A stretch of 64,000 nt of DNA, taken from Lepidostoma basale (taxonomy: Eukaryota > Arthropoda > Insecta > Trichoptera > Lepidostomatidae). Below the pieces are notes generated by a model. That model searched no databases. It was not told the DNA's origin and saw only the letters and a program-made list of their open reading frames with translations. Location: assembly GCA_022606425.2 (NCBI GenBank), contig JAHDVF020000021.1, positions 473,624-537,623 of the forward strand, in the 5' to 3' direction. Positions 54,045 through 62,179 of this stretch are shown piece by piece; position 1 is the first letter of the stretch; each line of letters opens with the position of its first letter. The translations under genes and the position numbers were made by a program.

Positions 54045-54868
54045 AAATTATACGCATTGTTTGCTCAAATTATTAGAAAAAACAAGGATTGATATTTTTC
54101 CATTATAACCAATCATTTTTGCTGTAAACCAGTCGAAACTATCCTAATCTTATTTAGGGGCGATAATGGGAATTATGGAGATTTATAAAATGACGTTTTT
54201 ATTTTTATTTATGCTTGTACTCCAGAATGACGTTGGGTATATTTGGTTACTTAGTGACGGAGTTATTATATAAAATGTTTTTTAAATCTGATGATTTGTT
54301 CTATTTAATTTAATTTATTGGAATTCACATTTGTAATAAGTTTAAACAAATGTTATTACATCATTTTTCTTGAACACTGATATAAACCTGCATATTAAAT
54401 ATGTTGTCTTGATGAAGAGTCTCGACTTTTTATTATATTTTATAAGAGTGACATATTTTGCCTTGGTAAAGTTGATAATGTCTTAGCACGGCGAAACATA
54501 TCACTTTCATAATAAAACTTTTAATTAATGTAAGAAAACGTATATTTTCTGTAATATTAAATATTCTCATCAAATTTAAGGAAAATTAAATATCTTTACT
54601 CACCGCCGCTCTCTTCATTTCTGAAGTTCAATAATTTTATCTATATTCCTCAATATTCATATACGTTGGCGTTCACGCATATTAAAAAGGTCTACTCGTA
54701 AGTGACATTCACAAGTTAACAAACTTTAAAATAGAATTAATGTAATCGTTGCTTATCGAACTCTTACGAGGTTTCTTGGGTTACAACTCAGTTTCGTGTT
54801 CCATTCACGTATTTTATGTATTCTTTCTTAAAACAATATTTCTTCATTAATTATTTCCAAGTATCCAA
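54045..54868. other. AT-rich stretch with a decayed ribozyme-like palindrome
   Basis: At 54440-54535 an imperfect palindrome carries TTGATAA, T, GTC..GGC stem, GAAA, ACATATC (54471-54503, plus), related to the 41922 unit. No gene. Confidence 0.4.
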
Positions 54869-54869
54869 G

Positions 54870-55024
54870 CCAGTGGCTCCCAGTGCAATAGCGTCTTGCG
54901 GAGAAATGGCTTGAGTGAGGGCGATACTCAGAACCGTGCGAGGTACAACCTGAGATCGAAAAGAGCCGACCCCAACAGTCAATACAGACGATGAGTTGGG
55001 ATAGCGCCAGGAAGAAGAAGTTAG
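54870..55024 (+). pseudogene. LINE 3' fragment
   Basis: Encodes broken RNGLSEGD and ARYNLRSKRADPNSQY-like tail ending in an aagaagaag tract at 55012. Weak but LINE-like terminal architecture. Confidence 0.4.
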
Positions 55025-55059
55025 TGGCTCCTTGAATTATTTTGTTATTTTGTTTATAA

Positions 55060-55328
55060 GTTTTTTTCTGCCCCGCATTCTTCTTCTTTCTTCTTTTCAG
55101 CTAATTTTACTCCACTGATGAATATAGCTCTCTTTTACTCTCTTCCAATATTTTCTTTCTTGGGCTATCTGTTGCCACATACGACCCGCAAGGATAATAT
55201 CATCCGTCCGCCTTTTTGTGGTCTTTCTATGCCTCTTTTGTGGTCCCAAGGCCTCCACACTCTTCACTCACTCACTCCTCAAGATTCTAGGTGACCACCT
55301 GATCTCATCCTGTCTTTACCCCGTATTC
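55060..55328 (-). pseudogene. LINE C-terminal fragment with (GAA)n tail
   Basis: Minus strand reads TKRRTDDIILAGRMWQQIAQ, ERKYWKRVKESYIHQWSKIS, stop, then (GAA)n at 55080-55098 (plus ttcttctttctt). Terminal AQ.R..W......Y...W motif intact. Confidence 0.75.
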
Positions 55329-55504
55329 TATTATAAATTAAATATTAGAGGTATAATTTGCTTTCGATTTCGTTTCATACCTTGTTTAGACATTATTTAT
55401 ATTCAATTATAAAAACATGTTACTTTAATACATTTAAAAAATATGTATTGTTAATTGAAATTATTTTATAGAAGTTCAATATAAATAATGGAAATAAAAT
55501 AAAA

Positions 55505-55668
55505 TGATAAAAAATTACTTTATTGTTATATATTTAGTGGGCTTCTACTTGTGTTTAACGTCGACCGGTTTTGGCTTGTTGCCAGAAGATGGAAGCAAGC
55601 TGCCGAAATCGATCCACGTTAAACACAAGTAGAAGCCAACTAAATATATAATAATAGAGAAATTTTGC
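55505..55668. repeat. Palindromic repeat, ACCGGU-type hammerhead arms
   Basis: Same unit as 17195-17335: gcttctacttgtgtttaacg and its mirror cgttaaacacaagtagaagc, flanks ttactttattgttatatattt and aaatatataataatagaga. On the plus strand at 55584-55617 the core reads CAGAAGA, T, GGAAGC/GCTGCC, GAAA, TCGATC: helix III and box 1 decayed. Confidence 0.7.
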
Positions 55669-55669
55669 A

Positions 55670-56520
55670 TATTTTTTTTTCTTTATTTATAATACATCTT
55701 ATATTTCATAATGATGTACTTTCGTTCCTAATTGGCTTCATGAAACGACGTTTCCGTATCAGTTTATAAAATAACGAACAAATATTTGTATCAAAATTTG
55801 TATAATCGAAAACCTTTTGATAAATTTGGTTCTTCTTATAAAAATTATATATCCCATACAATTATCACGTAAATTGCTCAATGTTACCAAAACGACCCCA
55901 TCTAAATTTGGATATCTGCTACCTGTATTGATTGAGCTTTTTCTCAATCCCAATAAATACATGGATGTAAGGCAAAATGAGGCAAAATAATACTTAATAA
56001 TTTCAATTTAAGAAAAAACAACATATGTAGACATAATGTATCATATGTTGTATTTTTAGAAAATAATTCATAATTGAAGTTAACTAGATTTTGATTTGGA
56101 ACTTGGAACTAGCAAATGTTGAATGAAAGTATTATAGATTGGATGAGCACCCCTTCTAAAAGAAAAAAATTCGAACGATCCCTTTCTATGATTGTTATTC
56201 TAAATTTAAAAATATGTTTATACAGGTACAGTATCTTAGTCTATTTAAAATCACGTAATTTAAATAATAACAAATAAAAATCAAATGTATCTGAAATGTT
56301 TCTATTTTGATAGCCAATTATGGGTGCGTTAAAAATTAAATATATTATAAAAAAATATTTCATTGCGCCAAACACGGTATTCTCACTAATAATTTTTTTT
56401 TTATTAAATACTTGTATATTCTTTCTTTACGCATTCGTTTTTTAATTATTTTTAATGAAAACGGGACGGTAGGCTAAAAAGATGGGAACATATGATATAA
56501 ATCATCCATGCTCACAAATT
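55670..56520. other. AT-rich non-coding stretch
   Basis: Nothing recognisable. Confidence 0.45.
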
Positions 56521-56554
56521 ATTATATTTGGAAACTAAGTAGATTGTAATGTCC

Positions 56555-56740
56555 TTTCAAGGCATCGCGGGCGAGGTCACAGGGTTCACTAAACGTCCTT
56601 TGGTGACGTCAGATCCGGCAGAGAAAAACCGCAGACGCTATTGTCTACGTCATCCGGTTATTATTCTAGAAGCCATCACAAAAAGCACCCGAATAAATTC
56701 CTTACCTCTTCTACCGGACGTGACGCAGAATATGTAGCAG
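56555..56740. promoter_or_regulatory. GC-richer segment with clustered CRE/bZIP-like sites
   Basis: Contains a perfect TGACGTCA (56604-56611), TACGTCA (56646-56652) and TGACGCA (56721-56727) within 125 bp of single-copy, GC-richer DNA. These match CREB/ATF-type sites. No gene start is seen next to it, so it could be a distal element or chance. Confidence 0.3.
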
Positions 56741-56879
56741 TTTATTGTAAGTCATCTTTCTTCTTAGATCATTGAATTGAATAATTTTTTGCGTAATGAT
56801 TTTCACTACAATGAAACAAGTATTTATAGGATTGGTTAGGTTATGATTACATGCATCAGGTAGGATTAGGGGAGATGAA

Positions 56880-57718
56880 AATTTTTCACCACCCTTTTGT
56901 TAAATCATAGGTTATTATGCTTTTTAGACCCGTAGACCCCTTGCCAATTTTTTTTCTTTTTTATGTGGACCCCTGCTTTCCTGATATTGATATTTTTACA
57001 AATTCGTCTGTAAATAAATTCGTCTGTAAATAACATAAATCTGTTTTTGAAGCTGACACAGGGCTATAGCACTTTGATAGGGTTTACTGTAGAATATAAA
57101 TCTTTAAAATAAAATGTACATGAGTTTTATAGCTATACATTTAATAATTAAAATGCAAATTCAACACTTTTTCATAAAATAATTACATAAAAAAATCAAT
57201 ATTTTAATGGAAGGGACCATTTTATGTTCTTTTTCTCAGTCTTATTCCGCATGATTGAGGGTCGGGTCCATCGTGTAAACTATTGACCAAGGCACTCTAT
57301 GCGCTCCTGTTACCCGTTAGTCTCCAGGCTGCAGCTAATGAGAGACCAGCCAGATCCCTAATTTGATTGGACCAGCGGCTCGGTGCTCGTCTTTGTGGTC
57401 GCCTTCCCTCAACTTTGCTCATGATGATGAGCTTTTCAAGGTTGTCCTGTCAATTTTATGTATTATACATATAATTGGAAAATTCATGTCTATTATAAGA
57501 AAGTATTACTAAATACCTGCAAAGGACCTATCTGTGGGGAGGATTATTACATCTGCGGGAAGCCTACATTTTGGTCACGGTCTGCCTAAATGGGATTCAC
57601 CCTTGTGGACCCCCGTTTACATCTCATGGACCCCAAATTTTTGGTTTCATTGATGTGGACCCCTTGCAGGTCTGAAATGATCCCCAGGGGTCGATATAAA
57701 CCATTTTGGGAATGACTG
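56880..57718. repeat. Possible hAT-like element, right end recognisable
   Basis: The right end reads ccccaggggtcgatataaac..tttgggaatgactg, that is CAGTCATTCCCAAA when inverted, a hAT-type terminus. Several tggacccc repeats occur near both sides (56930-56980, 57610-57665). No matching left end found; the LINE LE fragment at 57228 lies inside. Confidence 0.4.
57228..57452 (-). pseudogene. LINE family LE fragment, minus strand
   Basis: Minus strand reads DNLEKLIIMSKVEGRRPQRR, APSRWSNQIRDLAGLSLAAA, WRLTGNRSA, stop, SALVNSLHDGPDPQS. Only one stop in about 70 codons, so it is better preserved than the LE copy at 42400. The GRRP...PSRW..QI pattern is the LINE basic tail. Confidence 0.8.
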
Positions 57719-57719
57719 T

Positions 57720-58222
57720 TTTAAACCAAATAATTATTTTAGATTAACAATTTTGGGAGTACAGAATAAATTTACGAATATGAACAAAAACAAATTAGAC
57801 ACACAATTGATTAAAATCCATCCTTTATCAAATCGAGTAAAACTTGATGATGGAATAGCTTCTTTCCAGAAACCATAAAAATATATTTATTTTTTCAGAA
57901 TTGTAGATAGGTAATTGGTTTTAAAAAAAACTCACACAATACGGCTTTTCCGCAAGAACGTTTTCCACTCACTTTTTAGGAGTACAAAAATCTATTAATG
58001 AGTTTGACTAATATTCAAGAGTAGATTGTGATGATATACATATAAAATACAAAGATTTATATACTCTTATACGCTTAATTATCATTTCCTGTAACCTTTA
58101 CTTTAATCCAAATTTGATAATACATTTACAAAAAAGTAAATTTCAACTCAATGTTAGCAGGTCATGAGTTCCAGCTTGTCTAATATTTCAACATTCTGAA
58201 TAATTACCGACTGTTCACGGGA
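57720..58222. other. AT-rich non-coding stretch
   Basis: Nothing recognisable. Confidence 0.45.
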
Positions 58223-58224
58223 AA

Positions 58225-58639
58225 CATTTTTTAAATTTTAAAATTTAAATTTTAAAATTTAAATTTTAAATTTAAAATTTAAAATTTTAAATTTTAAATT
58301 TTAAATTTCGAATTTTAAATTTTAAATTTTAAATTTTAAATTTTAAATTTTAAATTTTAAATTTTAAATTTTAAATTTTAAATTTTAAATTGAAATTTTA
58401 AATTTTAAATTTTAAATTTTAAATTTTAAATTTTAAATTTTAAATTTTAAATTTTAAATTTTAAATTTTAAATTTTAAATTTTAAATTTTAAATTTTAAA
58501 TTTTAAATTTTAAATTTAAAATTTAAAATTTAAAATTTAAATTTTAAATTTTAAATTTTAAATTTTAAATTTAAAATTTTAAATTTTAAATTTTAAATTT
58601 AAAATTCGAAATTTTAAATTTAAATTTAAAATTTTAAAT
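58225..58639. repeat. Satellite-like array of TTTTAAA heptamers
   Basis: About 410 bp of TTTTAAA units with several switches to the complementary TTTAAAA register (for example near 58255-58290 and 58515-58545), so the array contains internal inversions. It ends exactly where the LA 3' tail begins at 58640. Confidence 0.9.
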
Positions 58640-59065
58640 CTAATAACTAACCATCACGCCGTCTCCCCGAAGGGGTAGGCAGAAAGAATGGACTGCCATA
58701 CTTTTCTTTCCTGACATATTTCTCTCGCTTCCTCAACATTCATACATCGTGTCATGCACGCGTGTCGATTTCTCTGACTCCTCACATGGCCGACATTCAA
58801 TATTTGATATATTTGATCGTGCCACGTTTTCCTCATCCTCTATTTCTGGTTCCATTTACATAATTAACATATACTTTTTTTACCATTCTTTCTTCATTCT
58901 TTCTTTCCATATGTCCAAACCATCTTAATGATCATTTCATTATTTTGTTCATGACACCATCATTCGCACCGCATTCACTTCTTATATTTTCATTCGACAC
59001 TCAAACATACAAAGAGTATCCACACATTCGTCTAAGAGATCTCATTTCTACTGCATTCATTCTAC
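58640..59065 (-). pseudogene. LINE family LA fragment, minus strand
   Basis: Minus strand reads from NAVEMRSLRRMCGYSLYV through RWFGHMER, KTWHDQIYQILNVGHVRSQ, RHACMTRCMNVEEAREICQE and WQSILSAYPFGETA with stop. The last 60 codons are open; upstream has stops and indels. The (GTTA)n tail is short (taataactaacc) and abuts the heptamer array. Confidence 0.85.
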
Positions 59066-59069
59066 TTAA

Positions 59070-59735
59070 ATTAAATTAAAATGGAATAATTATAAAATTT
59101 GACAGGGGTTTTCAAATAATTAATTTTAGGGACGTTTATGATTAATACTTCATGTAAAGGACGTATAATAAATCTGAGAACATTGTGTGGTCTTATGTAG
59201 AGTGGTTTGTTTTATTTTACCGCTTTTATGTAGTTCATAAATCGATCGCTGACTTAACGTGTAAATTTTTAATATCATTATTATGCCGGTCCTAAATTTT
59301 ATAGTTTTTAGTTTCACTCCATCCCGAGTTCTTGTAACAATGTTCACCTACGCTGTAATTAAAGTCTCCGCGTGTATCTCCGCGAATATCACCGTAAATT
59401 TGTTTGTCGCTCAGAACATAGTTTACCAATTTCTATTAAAGTCAGGCATTAAGATTTAATATTGATATTAATGTTGATTTTTAAATCCCGCCCATAGAAC
59501 CGTGCTGCGGTCTGCATTATTTGTTACAACATTGTAAAAGTCAAAACATTAAATCTTTTTTTAAATATTTTTTGTATCAAGGTCACGCGATAACACTTTA
59601 ACACTTCGTAGGCAGAAAATGATTTCTACAAGTTCGAAATGACACGAGTTTAAATACGAATCGATTCAAGCAATCGTGTCGAATTCTACGCCAGTCAAAA
59701 CGTACATCATATAAAAAAAATCTTTGTATTTATCT
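59070..59735. other. AT-rich non-coding stretch
   Basis: Nothing recognisable. Confidence 0.45.
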
Positions 59736-59739
59736 TCTT

Positions 59740-60074
59740 CTTCTTCCCGTGTTCCGTGAGGTCTCCCAAACGTTGACTATCACCCTTGAGTAGGCCTCCC
59801 TGTCCTGGGCAGCTCGGAACAGCTCCTCCACGGTCCTCAGCCCTCTCTACTTTCGGATGTTTCTCAGCCAGGAAACCTGCCTTCTCCCAACACCTCGTCG
59901 ACCCTCAATCTTACCCTCCAAGATCAGATGTAATAGTGCGTACTTTTCGCCTCTCAGAACATGGTCCAACCTTTTGATGTTGCTCAGCAACTCTCTGTCA
60001 ACTCTGGCTCTATGGAGAACGTTTGTGTTGCTGACCATGTCAGTCCAGAAGATGCATAACATCTTTCGGTGTAT
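59740..60074 (-). pseudogene. LINE family LB fragment cut by an LTR element
   Basis: Minus strand frame enters directly from the LTR junction (TIHRKMLCIFWTDMVSN) and continues RARVDRELLSNIKRLDHVLR, YALLHLILEGKIEGRRGVGR, VSWLRNIRK, then a stop/shift and GLRTVEELFRAAQDREAYS, ending in (GAA)n (plus ttcttcttcttc at 59732). The conserved frame running up to 60074 shows the LTR element inserted into this ORF. The upstream part should lie beyond the window. Confidence 0.85.
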
Positions 60075-61107
60075 TGTAACGTAAGTTACTATTTCTTATT
60101 TATTTTCGGTTATCTTAATATTCAGTGTTTAGCTCTAGACCCCATTCAAACCCCTAGTTCCCGTTTTTACCACCAGAGTGCTACTTTAAACTCTTGTTCC
60201 CGCGCGCTTCTCGGATTTGGCGCTAAATTCACCCCGATGTGTGCGCCCTCTGCAGTTCTCTCTCAGCCCCTTCTGCGCAACCCATTCTGCGCAGCCGATT
60301 CGGCCCGACTTCACTTCGCTTTGAGCTGTCAACTTCGCGGCATCGATTGGAGGATCGCCGTTTCGACCCGCGATTTTCCCGATGGGATAATCCGTTTTCA
60401 TCTAGCCTCATCCGCCATGGAATAACTTCGAGCAAGGTATTTGCGGTACTTGCCATCGTGCCCATAAAATCTGTGGCATTATTTCAGGTCTTCCGCCAAC
60501 TTGTCCTGCACTATGGCGATGCCAAAAGTGCATATCCGCTCCCAGGCCGTTTGTCAAGCCCGACCTTGCTGCGGTTGATTCCCTCCGCCACGGTCCGAGC
60601 CATCCTCTGCTCCCGAAATTGCCGCCCACGTGTTGTCGCACATCATGCCCCGACAACGTGGTTGACCTCACCACCATGCGGAACTGCGAGGACCACTTCA
60701 CGCCGCTTCAGACAGCACCAACAGGTTAGGGAACCTCGTGTCTGCCAGGTGACGCTCTACATATTGATTTGCTGACCCACCATCTTCTGGTCAGCGTCGC
60801 TGATAACGTCTACGGACGACGTCGCCGGTCGATGTCCTGACGAGCACGCCGTCGAGGAATCGCCGCAAACAGCCTCTTCATTATTTCACCATGTGCCTCT
60901 TTTTTGTATACGTACGACATCTCTAGCCCCTAGATAACTATTAACTATTTTTTTGTGTTATAATAAACCCTCATGTATTCCGTCATGTGTCTTTCTTTAC
61001 ACCTTTCCCTATTCGAATGACAAACAGCCGGAAAGTATCTCACGAGAAAACCGGAGATCTAAGGGCCCGCTCTCTGCGCTAGCCGAGGTAGGGAGATACC
61101 CATTACA
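60075..61107 (+). repeat. 5' LTR, about 1033 bp
   Basis: Starts TGTAACG and ends ..CATTACA, giving the TG...CA ends and 5-bp inverted termini (TGTAA/TTACA). It contains AATAAA at about 60962 (poly-A signal) and is GC-richer than the host. Ends one base before the primer-binding site. Open frames inside it are not genes. The 3' LTR would be needed to confirm the borders. Confidence 0.8.
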
Positions 61108-61108
61108 C

Positions 61109-61127
61109 TGGCGCCCAAACGTGTGGC
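61109..61127 (+). promoter_or_regulatory. Primer-binding site, tRNA-Lys-like
   Basis: TGGCGCCCAAACGTG begins one base after the LTR. It resembles the complement of a tRNA-Lys 3' end used by many insect gypsy elements, with one extra A. Confidence 0.7.
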
Positions 61128-61235
61128 GTTCTGGCGTTGTCATTCGATGAAGGACTTGTGTGGGCTAAACATATGTCGTATATTGATTGTTAACTGTTTA
61201 TTGTTGAATTGGTAGTTTGTAATTAATTGTTTATA

Positions 61236-62179
61236 ATGGAACAAATAGTAAATGTTCCCGGGGCCCATTTCAAAACCCTTTGCAAGGCGTTGAAGGATCG
61301 CGGAATATTGCCAAAGAATACCCTCGTGGAAGTCCGTGTTCAGGCTGAGGAATTCAACTCACGGACGAGTGATGTCGTTCCACTCACCATACCCCCCACC
61401 GTCGCTGACCTGCCGATCTCCGCCCCCTTTCAATCGTGTCCTCTTCATCGGTTTCTCTAACACGACCCCCTGTAGAGCTTCAGCCCTTGAATGTTAATTT
61501 CGCATCGTGGCCTGTGCAACATTTCACTGGCGCGGAAGATGTGCGCGAATTTTTCACCCGTCTAGAAGAAATCGCCAAATCTAGACGCTTCGACTCCCAA
61601 TTGTTGCCATCTGTACTTCCCGAATTCCTCAAAGGCCGCGCTCTGACACACTATAGAGCGTATTGTACGACCTCCAGTGACTGGTTGCTCCTTAAGTCAC
61701 AGTTCCTGCAGCGTTTCGAGGATGACGATTATGTCATCTCAAAGAAGCTGGAGATATGGTCCTCGCGCCAGTCTCAAACTGAATTAGCGGCAGACTACTT
61801 CGCCCGGGTAGTGAGCACCAATAATACCATTGGGGAGGATGGTCTCTCTGACCAGGAGATCCTCAAGGTATTAAGGAAGGGACTTTCGCCCAAATTAGCC
61901 CCCGTAATAATTTCAGCCAACTTCTCCTCCGTCGTGGAACTGGAGAGAGCATGCCAGACCTACGAAAGATTGATTGGTGCGTCGGACCACCCCAGCCGCT
62001 CTGAACCTAAATCCGGCCGCTACGTCCAGAAATCCCTAGCTGCCGTTCGTGTGCCTCCCAAGAGCCCCCTAAGATGTTTCTCCTGCAAAAACCTGGGCCA
62101 TATCGCCAAGAATTGCAGAAAAAAAAACCTTCCTGACACCTCTAGACCACCCCCCAGTTTTTTCGCAACAAAAAACTAG
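61236..62179 (+). pseudogene. gag: gag of the LTR retrotransposon, one frameshift
   Basis: Starts at ATG 61236 (MEQIVNVPGAHF). The first frame runs to TAA near 61458, the second from about 61400 to TAG at 62177. A one-base indel between about 61400 and 61436, probably in the C/T run at 61421-61430, explains the switch. The second frame holds the capsid-like region (LNVNFASWPVQHFTGAEDVR, then WLLLKSQFLQRFEDDDY) and the knuckle CFSCKNLGHIAKNC (C-x2-C-x4-H-x4-C) near the end. Gag would form the intracellular particle and bind RNA. Ends directly after a slippery heptamer. Confidence 0.85.

Noticed and set aside
58225..58639. CRISPR-like or centromeric satellite array
   Set aside because: Unit is 7 bp without spacers and only about 0.4 kb long; a simple expanded microsatellite.
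60229..60775. Protein-coding genes inside the LTR (frames of 70-180 codons on both strands)
   Set aside because: They lie wholly within the LTR, overlap each other on both strands and show no domain; a by-product of its GC-rich composition.
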